A DNA stretch of 64,000 nt. Origin: Blepharisma stoltei. Taxonomy: Eukaryota > Ciliophora > Heterotrichea > Heterotrichida > Blepharismidae. The notes under the pieces are model-generated. The model ran no database searches, was not told the DNA's origin, and worked only from the letters and a program-made list of their open reading frames with translations. Location of the stretch: assembly GCA_914767885.1 (NCBI GenBank), contig CAJZBQ010000018.1, positions 1,178,001 to 1,242,000 of the forward strand, written 5' to 3'. The position numbers and the translations under genes were made by a program. Positions 53,491 through 62,831 of this stretch are shown piece by piece; the stretch's first letter is position 1, and each line of letters starts with the position of its first letter.

Positions 53491-54372
53491 TTAAAGCACG
53501 TCACGTGACCAGTATTGTCTATTTCCACCTCTATTAAAGGTAGGACGATAAATATTGTCGTCTGGGAATGGATATTTCAGTCTATAGTTTGGATCTTTAA
53601 GTCCCTGCCTAATTGGGAACAAGTAATCCATGATATCATTATCTTCCTCTACTTCTGCTTTTTTCTCAGGATCAGAAGAATTGATTAGCTCATCAAGAAC
53701 CTGGTTTCCAGGGTCGACTCCAAAGCTGATGTGGTTGAAGAGCTGTTCCTTTGTGAAGTACATCCCATAGAAATAAGGCATAACTCTTGGGAACTCATTC
53801 CAATACTTTCTCAATGTAATATTTGGGAGCATAGCCAAAAAGAAAGTGTCTAACCCTGTATAAGTCCAGTCATCATCAGCCATTCTGAAAATCTTGTTGT
53901 CGTAGTCTTGGTATTTTTTGACAAGACCAAGGTTAGGACCTGGCCCTTGCTTTTCAGGGACTTGCATACCCCAGGTTCTCCAGTTTCTTGCTCTCGTGTT
54001 TCTTGCCTCCATGAGGATTTGATAGTAAGGATCTCTATTTTTGGCGTAAACTGGGAACCTAATTTTCAACCTATCGTCCGTATGCATATCTGATATGCAG
54101 CCACCTCTTCTCTTCAGTTGGCCAACTGTGAAGTCTACGTATTGGGACATGAATCTACGCCAAAGGCTGGACGTCCAGATCCATCTCCAGATTTTGGTGC
54201 CATTTGTGGGGTTCCATCTGAGATGAAGGTCTCTGTCCTCAATTTGAGGCATGATATTGTATGGAAGGCAAAATTCACGCTTGATAAAGAACCATTTCCC
54301 ATTCAATTTGTGAGGAGAGAAGAACTTGAGCTGATACCAAAAGATAGGGTTAAGCCATGCAAATATGGACAT
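53491..54372 (-). CDS. Trp-rich protein, possibly mitochondrial, unknown
   Basis: 293 codons, ATG to TAA, with no internal TGA. Unusually rich in Trp, Tyr and Arg (KIWRWIWTSSLWRRFMSQYV; NTRARNWRTWGMQVPEKQG). The first 40 residues are basic and aromatic with no acidic residue, which could serve as a mitochondrial presequence; MPQIEDRDLHLRW is an alternative start. One weak hydrophobic segment. This style recalls ciliate-specific respiratory-complex subunits, but I recognise no family and give no function. Confidence 0.75.
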   Translation of the reverse strand: MSIFAWLNPIFWYQLKFFSPHKLNGKWFFIKREFCLPYNIMPQIEDRDLHLRWNPTNGTKIWRWIWTSSLWRRFMSQYVDFTVGQLKRRGGCISDMHTDDRLKIRFPVYAKNRDPYYQILMEARNTRARNWRTWGMQVPEKQGPGPNLGLVKKYQDYDNKIFRMADDDWTYTGLDTFFLAMLPNITLRKYWNEFPRVMPYFYGMYFTKEQLFNHISFGVDPGNQVLDELINSSDPEKKAEVEEDNDIMDYLFPIRQGLKDPNYRLKYPFPDDNIYRPTFNRGGNRQYWSRDVL

Positions 54373-54441
54373 TATTTATTATTACAATTCAATTTAGATT
54401 GGTTTAAAAATATTTCGCAAATTGCATTGGAGGAACATTAA

Positions 54442-56304
54442 TTATTTCGTCTCGGAAAAAAAAGATCTTGAGTCTCTATACAGTTTGGGGTTGGATTCTG
54501 TCACATTGAATCCTTTAGTTTTCAAGGTTTCTTGGAGTTCGAGGCTTGGAAAAGCAGAACAGTTCTCGTTGTAGCTTGGAGATATTTTTTCACTATAGCT
54601 CACAAGTGATTTAAAAGAAGCAGACATGGGGCTTAGGATTTTGCCAGAGGAGCCAAAGCTGAGCTGAAGAATTTCGCTGTGCCGATTTCGCTTGGATTTT
54701 TCTAGTAACGAACTAACGACTACACTTTCAGCTTCACCTGGAAGAAAATCATCAAGAGACTCTTTGTCTGAGCGAGTTTTGATAGTCTCAGCTTGTTCGA
54801 TTGCTTTTCTATGGATAGATAGTTTTTCTAAGCATGATAGTCTTTCTTCAAGCTCATTGGTTTCGGCTTTCTTGGTTGATAATGGAGATGTGTCACCATT
54901 TGTTAATAAGTTTTTAGAAATTGCTGAAGGAGTAGAAGGTTTGGTGTAAGCTCTTTTCGGAAACTTGGAATAAGATGTAGACATTCTTGTATTCAGTCTT
55001 GAAGCAGACTCTGATCTTCTAATAGGAGTGTATGGGCCATTTTCTTGAAAGTTGGTTGAATTGTTAAGTTTTTGGACATTGTCACACAGCTCTTGCTTCA
55101 AATCAACTATAGATCTTTGATGGTTCTCTAAATTGATAATCCTTTCTTCGAGTTCTAGATAAGCTGCAATATTAGTTGTTTCTTCTTTTGTCGTTTGCTG
55201 CTTGGACAAATCTGAACACTTATGCTCTAATTTTGTAACTTTGTTTCTGACTGCAGTGCTTAATTTTTGATGGTTGCCTCTGACTATTAGAATTTCGTTG
55301 CTCATTTGGTCGAGTTTTGCTTTTAAGTCTTCTTGAGCTTTTAAAAAAGTTTCACTTGTGGAGTTGATTTCTTTGGATATTTTGATGTTTGCATCCTTAA
55401 AATTATAGAGTTTGGATTGAATAGTTGAAATATTGCTTTGTAGCTCTTTAATCATAGCTTTTAGATTTTCCTGCATTTCTTTTAGGGAATCAACTGATAA
55501 AAAGGTTGGTTTCAAATTTTCTTCTAATAAAGTTAGCTTACTTTCTAGGTCTTGTGTCTTTTTGCTGCTTAATATCATTTCAGCTTTGATTGCTTCAATT
55601 GATTTGTCTGAGCTTTCCCTTTGTTCATTAATAATTGGTATCTGATCTTTAATTTCTATCAGAGGTTTTAGGCTTTCATTTATTCATTCTTTTACCTTAT
55701 GCTCAAAATTCTCTTGAAAATCCTTTGCTGAATTGCTTTGATCGGCCAGCTTATTTTCGATGATTGAAATTTTTGTGCTCACTTCTTTATAGTTATCAAC
55801 AGATTCATTTGAAACTTTGCTTAATGCAATAGAGAAACTCTCAAATAATTTATAAATTTGATGGTGCTCCACATTAGATCGTCTATCAGTGCTTCTTGAA
55901 GTTCTCGGATCTTCATTCCTTGATCTGTTAGTATCCATTAGTCTAGGAGTTTCGTTAAGGCTGCTTTCTGAATAGACAAGGTTTCTTAATGAATCTTCAA
56001 TGGAATAATTTGAGACTATATCTTCACTGAGCTCGGCATCTATTTTTTGGGATAAGTCTCTTGCACTTGGACCATAAGCTTGCTCTATTAGTTCTTCTTC
56101 GTTGGTTTTATCTTGAGTGTCAGATTTGGATTGATTATAAAACGTCAATTCGAATTTGTCATTTATTTGAGGATTCTCTTCTATTCTGATTGGCCCGTTT
56201 TGATGTTGTGAATCTGCGTCAACAGCTCTTGGAGGAAAAATATATTGATTATAGTTTGGGCTTAAATCTTGAAAAGCGTAGTGAATACTGGGGTTCATGT
56301 ACAT
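54442..56304 (-). CDS. Long coiled-coil protein
   Basis: 620 codons, MYMNPSIHYAFQDL to TAA 54442-54444, with TGA at 55684-55686 as Trp. The N-terminal 150 residues are polar and disordered. Residues about 150-400 form a near-continuous heptad coiled coil (LVYSESSLNET onward; LEENLKPTFLSVDSLKEMQE; LEERIINLENHQRSIVDLKQ). The C-terminal part is Ser-rich with a second short coil (ELEERLSCLEKLSIHRKAIE). Family unknown; a filament or basal-body protein is a reasonable guess. Confidence 0.8.
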
Positions 56305-56682
56305 GGGTTTTATATATTAAGAGGAAAATAAATTTAATCATTATTTTATATTTTATCATAAAGGAGTCGCTCAATTTAGGCTACTATGCTACGATATAAG
56401 TATATAAAAGGCATGAATATTATATATCAGATTAAGCATAATTATAATTCTTTGTATTTAAGAAATTAAAAACTGCACATGAATAATCCTCTATTAATCT
56501 TGAATCAGATTATAGTTATAAAAATATGCAATCTTAACTCCCTTTTGCCATTATAAGCAGATTCAAGATCAGCAACTTCTATATAGAAACAATCAGCTTT
56601 TTCTCATTCTCAAAAATTTTTTCTTTATTTATCCTGAATTCTCTATCTCTCTGCATCTCTGCACATTTGATATCCTTAAGTA
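56305..56682. other. Intergenic divergent promoter region
   Basis: About 380 bp between divergent starts, AT-rich, nothing recognised. Confidence 0.5.
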
Positions 56683-58659
56683 ATGGCTTTGGATAATAAT
56701 TATAAAATGGTTATGAGAGCACGTGCCTGGCCTCTCGTTCGCTCCTTAGTGCGATTCAACTCCAACCTCACTACAACTCGCAATCCTTCAGCTTACGTTC
56801 TCGACCCAACTTCAGATGTTTCTCAATTTTCAAAGAGCAAGCTAGTTTACCACGGAGAGCTCGAGGACGGAGTAATTCCTGAAGCACTCAAGTACTCGTA
56901 TCCTTGCAACCAAACTACTCTTTCTAACGGACTTTTAGTTGCTACAGAAGCAAGCCACAACGCCTTAGCCCACTTATGCGTCGTTGTTAAAGCTGGTGTG
57001 AGAAATGAAAACTTCCAAGTCAATGGTATTGGTCACTTTGTAAGGAAACTTAGATTTAAAGGGACTGAACAAAGAAGCAAACTTCAGCTCGCAGGAGACG
57101 TCGAAAATATTGGAGGGGAGCTTAGAATTAAGGCTGGAAAAGAAGTCACTGAGTTCCACATTGAAGTCCCAAAGGCTTATACTGCAAAGGCAATGGAAAT
57201 TCTTGCAGATGTAGTTCTCAGCTCTAAGTTCAACAAAAATGCTATTGAAGAGCAAAAGGCAGAAAGCTCTGAAGCACTTTTTGACACAGCAGATAATAAA
57301 AGGCTGATTTTAGAAAACATCCACTACACTGCATATAGAGATCACATGATTGGACAGCCAATTAGAGGAAACCAAAAAAGCATCCAAAATATTACTCAGG
57401 ACGCTATTAAAGATTATATTGATGCACACTATATTGCTCCAAGAATGGTATTGACAGCTACAGGAAATGTAGACCACAAACAAATTGCTGAGCTAGGAGA
57501 AAAATACTTCGGAAAAGTTGCTAAGTCTGGAAGAGAAATCACAGGAGATGATATAGGCCAATTTTCATATAAATAAAATGGCTTTCGCTTCAAGTGAAAT
57601 TAGCTCAGCTAATTTTTCTCTCTCTCAAGCAATTTTATTTATGGGGTTGGGTTTTACCTAGAGAATTTCTGCACAGCAATAGCGGTTTAACTTTGGAGAT
57701 AATCAGAGGAACTGCTCCTCAGTGCAATCAAGATCCCGAGTCTTTACCCCTCAGCACACCCGAAGGAAGGGTGGGCCCTCAGGCGGAACACGCGCAGGAG
57801 CTGAGTCGGAATAAAGCCGTGGCGGCAACGAAGCCCGTCGAAGCCGGAACGCCGTACTTACCCGTGCCTTGGCGAATCGAAGTGGGCCGATCCAGAGGTC
57901 CATGGGCCCGGCACGTGGATAAATATGGTGGCAGCTCTGGAAACAGCTACCCAGTAGTGGACGTAAAACGTTATAAATAATTAAGACTAAGATTAAGATA
58001 GGCCAATTTTCACTCCTTCCACAGTCACAATCAGAGACGATGATGTCGATTTAGCTCATATGGGCATTTTCTTCCAAGCTCCATCATGGAACCATGAAGA
58101 CTTTTATGCTTTCCAAATGCTCGTAAGACTTTGTGGAGACTATGTTCCTGAAAGAGACTCAATCATAAATCATGCATGGCTACAATATAACTATTTCCAT
58201 ACCTGGTTTGGAGAAATTGAAGATTTCGGAGGACACTCAAATCACTACTTCCCTTATAGCAATGCTGCAATATGGGGGCATTATACTCAAAGCTTAGATT
58301 TGTCAGCCTTTATTTCCCCTCAAGCTTGTTTATGTGGAACAAAGCGCTACACTGACTATATTATGGAATCTGAGCTTTACAGAGCAAGAAATCGTTACTA
58401 CAACGACTTACTAAATAACACCAACTTAGGATCATGGTCAAGCGAAATCGGCCATGAATTATTGTACGCCAAGAGAAGAATCCCAAGATCTGAAGTCGCC
58501 AAAAGAATTTCTGTCATGGGCTCCAGACATTTGGAAAAGACCTTCGCTAAGTGGCTCTGGGATTGCGAGTTAGCTGTTGCAATGTATGGTCCAGTCTTCA
58601 TGCAGATCAGATTCCATAGTGTCTACCGAGGATACATGAATGGAGGTAACGTGTGGTAA
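56683..58659 (+). CDS. MPP-beta-like mitochondrial protein (bc1 core type), Zn site lost, IES-interrupted
   Basis: 509 codons after removal of 57552-57998. Starts with a basic presequence (MVMRARAWPLVRSLVRFNSN). M16 peptidase fold: LSNGLLVATEASHNALAHLC, then GIGHFVRKLRFKGTEQRSK, where active MPP-beta has HFLEHMAFKGT. The HxxEH zinc motif is HFVRK here, so two ligands are replaced and the chain should be catalytically dead. Later family segments are intact (YIAPRMVLTATGNVDHKQIA; VTIRDDDVDLAHMGIFFQAP). It therefore fits a cytochrome bc1 core subunit better than an active peptidase. It stays possible that a separate MPP-beta gene exists elsewhere. Confidence 0.88.
57552..57998. mobile_element. 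SINE-like IES in the MPP-like gene
   Basis: Flanked by ATAGGCCAATTTTCA (15 bp; ends at 57567 and 58012). Collapsing the duplication exactly would shift the frame. Joining the TA at 57552-57553 to the TA at 57999-58000 removes 447 bp and yields GDDRPIFTPSTVTIRDDD, the family pattern. The body opens with ATAAATAAAATGG and TTTTATTTAT (5' hairpin), contains GGGTTTTACCTAGAG, and ends in an ATTAAG-rich tail. Confidence 0.88.
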
Positions 58660-58876
58660 GTAATAGAACTTACTTATTTAATTTTTATTCTCATAAATTA
58701 TATAAGTCAAAATCAAAAAAAATGTCAGGACGTGAATTGTGTTAAATGGACAAAATTGGGTTTTTCACCCTCAAAATGTGAAGTAAATAATATAAATTTA
58801 TTTTCCAAGTTAAAAAATTATTATTAAATTATCTCCATTTCACTGGCATTCTAATTCCATTCTAAATTAATAAACC

Positions 58877-59302
58877 ATAAATATGAGTTTTCATTGCATT
58901 AAACCTGGTATTTAAGGTGTCTAGTGCGTACCCTCGATTAAAAGGGTTATAGCTTAAACTAGTGACGTCACCAAGCCATCTTGGAATAACGTGGTCAGCC
59001 CATGCCCAAGCCTTCTATAAAGTTCCATCGCCAGTATTCGCCGCACGTCTCACCTGGCGCGTTGCCGTCGCTCTTGCCACACTCAGCTCCTGCGCGTGTT
59101 CCGCCTAAGGGTCATCCTCTCTGGGGATGTGCTGAGAGGTAAAACTTTGAGCCTCTTGAATGCACTGAGGAGCTGCTCCTTTGGTTATCCCCAAAGATAA
59201 ACAGCCATTGCTGTGAAGTTCTCGAGAGAAAACCCAACCCCATAAATAAAATTCCACGAGGGAGAGAAAATTAGCAGAGCTAATTTCTCTCATTTTATTT
59301 AT
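58877..59302 (-). mobile_element. SINE-like element duplicating a start codon
   Basis: Flanked by a perfect 17-bp repeat ATAAATATGAGTTTTCA at 58877-58893 and 59303-59319, which contains the ATG of the following Myb gene. In minus orientation it matches the element at 57.6 kb: 5' hairpin (ATAAATAAAATT), GGGTTTTCTCTCGAGAACTT and CGGAACACGCGCAGGAGCTG. The other member has CGGAACACGCGCAGGAGCTG too. The 3' region runs into plain AT-rich DNA. Confidence 0.88.
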
Positions 59303-59308
59303 ATAAAT

Positions 59309-60163
59309 ATGAGTTTTCAGCCTGAATTAAGGCCTATCCTTCCTTCAATTAACCTTATTCCTGCACAAGAAGGCTGTATATACCCTATAATACCCATTTA
59401 TTCGCCTCTTGTCCCAATTCCCATCCAAAATCTCCAACCAGAAGCAAAGCCCAAATATAAAAGGACGTGGAAGCGTAACCAGGTCGAAGCTTTATATGCC
59501 TTTGCAAAGCTCTATTGTGCGCAAAATGGCAAAAGCCTCGAAAACCTGCAGCTTCCTGACTTTATTGAAATTGCAAAAAGCACTGATAAAACTGCTGAGC
59601 AATGCAGGGTGAAGCTCCATGAAATCCATGCATCTGGCTCTTTGAGATCTGGGACTTGGTCCGAAGTCGAAGATGGAATGATAAAAGACATGGCTTTGAG
59701 CCAAAAACTGAAATGGGGGCAAATCGCAAGTCAGGTGAATTCGAAGGTTCATAAAAACATGAAAATAAGAACAGGAAAACAGTGTAAAGAAAGATGGAAT
59801 AACCATCTTAATCCACATGTAAATAGAGGTGAGTGGACAGCAGTAGAAGATTTAAAGCTTTTAGAGCTTCATAAAGAACATAAAAATCATTGAAGTTTAA
59901 TTTCTAAAGAAATGACAACAAGAACTGAAAGTGCAATAAAGAACAGAATCAAGTCACTTATGAATAAAGAAATGCAAGATGTAAATAATATAAACAACCC
60001 GTCGGCAGCGGTTGATAGACTTATCATGAAGAAGAAGATTGAAATTTCAAATCTTAAAGATGCACAGGATAACGCAAGTCCAGGAAGTGGCTCGAATTAT
60101 AGTCGTGCTACAATGAAACAGCCAACCTTTTCTGATCTTGCGATGGGATTGTTTCCTAACTAG
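59309..60163 (+). CDS. Two-repeat Myb DNA-binding protein
   Basis: 284 codons, with TGA at 59891-59893 as Trp. Residues about 50-100: a diverged first repeat (RTWKRNQVEALYAFAKLYCA). Then LRSGTWSEVEDGMIKDMALS to RTGKQCKERWNNHLNPHVNR, followed by GEWTAVEDLKLLELHKEHKN to RTESAIKNRIKSLMNKE, the classic R2 and R3 pattern with regular Trp spacing. It is a nuclear transcription factor or Cdc5/SNAPc-like factor; I cannot tell which. The C-terminal tail is Asn/Ser-rich. A retroposon has duplicated the start codon region just upstream. Confidence 0.9.
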
Positions 60164-60190
60164 CTAAATAGTGTAAATAAAGCATTATAT

Positions 60191-60673
60191 TTAGTGTTTA
60201 AACAGAGCCCTTTTCTTCCAGTCGCTTTTCAAAAGACGTATGGGCCTATTGCAAATATATTTTCCATTCATTTCTTTCATAGCTTTTATGTAATCATCAA
60301 CTGACCCAAAACTTATAAACCCATATCCTTTACTTTCCCCTGATCTCTTGTCTAGGACAATTTTTACTTTCAGGACAGAAGGATATTTCCTGAATGCATT
60401 TTTTAGCTTCTCTTCTGTGACTTCGCTACCTAGATCCCCTACAAAAGCTCGATAGTCATTTTCTGGCCAGTCTTCCATAGTGGGATCAGTCCATTCTTCA
60501 TCTCCAGATTTTCTAAAAACTCTTCTCTGGGTTTTCTTTTCTTCTTTTGTCTGTTTTGGTCTTATATTAGGCTGCTCTGGGGGCAAAGTAGCAGGAATAG
60601 GCATTCCGTTTGGAAGCTTAGATAGACCTTCTCCTGTGCTAAGTTTTAACTTCTTAACTGGCTCTCCTTCCAT
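60191..60673 (-). CDS. RBM42-like RRM protein
   Basis: 160 codons. One C-terminal RRM at residues 73-150: RAFVGDLGSEVTEEKLKNAF (RNP2), then SKGYGFISFGSVDDYIKAM with RNP1 as KGYGFISF, ending MNGKYICNRPIRLLKSDWKK. The pattern KSDWKKR directly after the RRM and the acidic lead WTDPTMEDWPENDYR mark the RBM42 family, a component of the U4/U6.U5 tri-snRNP. The N-terminus is short and Pro-rich. Nuclear RNA-binding role inferred from the family. Confidence 0.9.
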   Translation of the reverse strand: MEGEPVKKLKLSTGEGLSKLPNGMPIPATLPPEQPNIRPKQTKEEKKTQRRVFRKSGDEEWTDPTMEDWPENDYRAFVGDLGSEVTEEKLKNAFRKYPSVLKVKIVLDKRSGESKGYGFISFGSVDDYIKAMKEMNGKYICNRPIRLLKSDWKKRALFKH

Positions 60674-60921
60674 AATAAAAATAATATAGCAGTGATTCGA
60701 GAATTATCTCTCTGAAAAACAATCTTATAATGATTTCTCTTAATAATAGGAACTATTTGTAATAAACCAAAAAAACAGATTATATATTGTAGCTCTTTAA
60801 ATTCGTCAATAGTATTTCCCTAGTATCTATAAGTAATCGCACTAAATTTTCCTTTAATATTAAAGTATTATTAATGTCTCTGATAAAATACACTTTTAAA
60901 GTTTGAATTTTTTCTAAAATA

Positions 60922-62769
60922 ATGATTAATTTAACTGGATTTTCAATCCCTGAATCTTTCGTCCGAGGAGAAAAGCCTATCCAATTCCGCACAATCAGGG
61001 CGATGAACAAAGACAAGCTCGAAGAAATCCGTCGAAAAGAAGTACGGCTCCGTCAGCAGCTAAGAGAAAGGTTTATTTCTGATAAATACAGTCCTACCCG
61101 GATATCAATACTTGAAAAACCCACTAAGCGATTCCATCAAAATGAGCTTTTTATCTCAAGCGAAAAAAAGAAAATTGTGAGGAGAGCACTCGATCTTAAA
61201 GCCAAAACAATCAAGTTTTCACGTCCCTCAACTTCCCCTAATAATGAAGGATTGCTATTGCAAACATGTGCACTTGTTCAGAGCAAAAATACTCACTCTG
61301 ATGATAAACTGAGCATAAATCTGCCTTTATTTTTCTCAACCCCTCAGCTTCCGAAGATAAATAACACATTAGAAAACTGAAAAATCTGCAATGGGATACC
61401 GAAAGATTCAAAAATATTCATAATAAACGGGAATTACCCAGTTCTAAGAGAAGCTTTCTTGCAGAGAGGATGAGCAGAGAATACGGACCCTGAAAGCATG
61501 CATTTTGATATAAAGTGAGCCAGAAACCCAAGAGTCCCAGCTGATATTCGTGACTGGCAAATGATCAATCATTTCCCACGGAACATTGAGCTGGCAGCTA
61601 AATGGAATTTTTGTGAAAACATAAAAAAGCTCCCCAAGAACACCAAATTCAACCCACTGAAATTCTTCCCTCGGTGCTTTAAAATTGGATCAAAAGAAAA
61701 CGAAGAGTTCTATGAGCACTATAAAGCGTTAAAAGCATTAGGCATTCTTAAAAGCTACGTCGAGGGTAAAGAAGATTACTGCTATGAAAAAATATTAGTC
61801 TCTAGTAGAGTGTGCCAACGATGAGCATTTGACATAGAAAAGAACCCAACTGGTGAAAGAGCCAAACCTTTATCATTAGTCTTAACTATTGAGTGGAGAA
61901 TTTTAAATTCAAACAACCAAAACGAAATGGCAAGCGAGCTTTCTAAGCTTCATTTACAAAGTATACCTTCTGCTCAAGACTTGCCTTCCTATGCAGCAAG
62001 CTCCCTTTCTGCTATAAAGAATGCTGATCCACAATTTTATATCAATGGCAAAAGAGATATCTGGATTGTAAAGCCAGGAAGAAAATCAAGAGGCAGAGGA
62101 ATCGCTTTATTTGATAATATTGACCAAATAAGGCAATACACAAGCGGGTCAAAGTATTGGGTCATTCAAAAGTACATAGAAAACCCTTTGATAATTCAGA
62201 AGAAAAAATTCGACATAAGACAGTGGGTGCTTATCAGCAATTCAGACCCTTTAACTGTTTGGATTTACCAAGATTGCTACCTCAGATTTGCAGTTGATGA
62301 CTATCAGCTTGACAGATTGGAAAATAAATATATGCACTTAACAAATAACAGCATTGTAAAAAATTCTGATAATTTTGAAGATGCAGAAATCGTAGGCTGT
62401 ATGTGACACATAAATCAGCTTAAAGAGTACTTTGAAGAGAATTGGCAGAGAAATGTATGGCAGGACGAAATTTTTCCAAAAATCAGGAAAATCGTAAAAA
62501 TGTCACTTATGTCAGTAGGGAATTTAGGAAGAAGGCAATCGTCGTTTGAAATATTTGGGTATGATTTGATGATTGATGAAAATCTACAGCCTTGGTTGAT
62601 AGAAATTAACTCAAGCCCAGCTATGGATTACAGCACACCAGTGACTGAAGTCCTTGTCAAAGAAGTCTTAAGAGATGCAGTCAAAGTTGTAATTGACCAT
62701 GCAGCTGACGATAGCTGTGACACTGGCAAATTTGTCTTATGCTATAAAGCAAGATCCCGTATTAAGTAG
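60922..62769 (+). CDS. Tubulin tyrosine ligase-like glycylase (TTLL3 type)
   Basis: 615 codons with five in-frame TGA Trp codons. TTLL enzymes add amino acids to tubulin tails through an ATP-grasp fold. Motifs: DIWIVKPGRKSRGRGIALF, KYWVIQKYIENPLIIQKKKF, FDIRQWVLISNSDPLTVWIY, KYMHLTNNSIVKN, and SSFEIFGYDLMIDENLQPWL with LIEINSSPAMDYSTP. The combination KFDIRQW, NNSI and the long N-terminal basic region puts it nearest TTLL3/8 glycine ligases, which act on axonemal tubulin. A tyrosine or glutamate ligase cannot be fully excluded by eye. Confidence 0.92.
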
Positions 62770-62831
62770 AATAGATATCCCATATGTAAAAGAATTATAT
62801 TTACAATAAATAAATATTATGCAAGCAATGA

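Noticed and set aside
54118-54441. 107-codon plus-strand frame opposite the Trp-rich gene
   Set aside because: It is antisense to a longer frame with coherent composition, and has no recognisable pattern.
57594-57980. 128-codon plus-strand frame as a gene
   Set aside because: It is inside the SINE-like IES of the MPP-like gene; GC-rich sequence without stops opens frames by chance.
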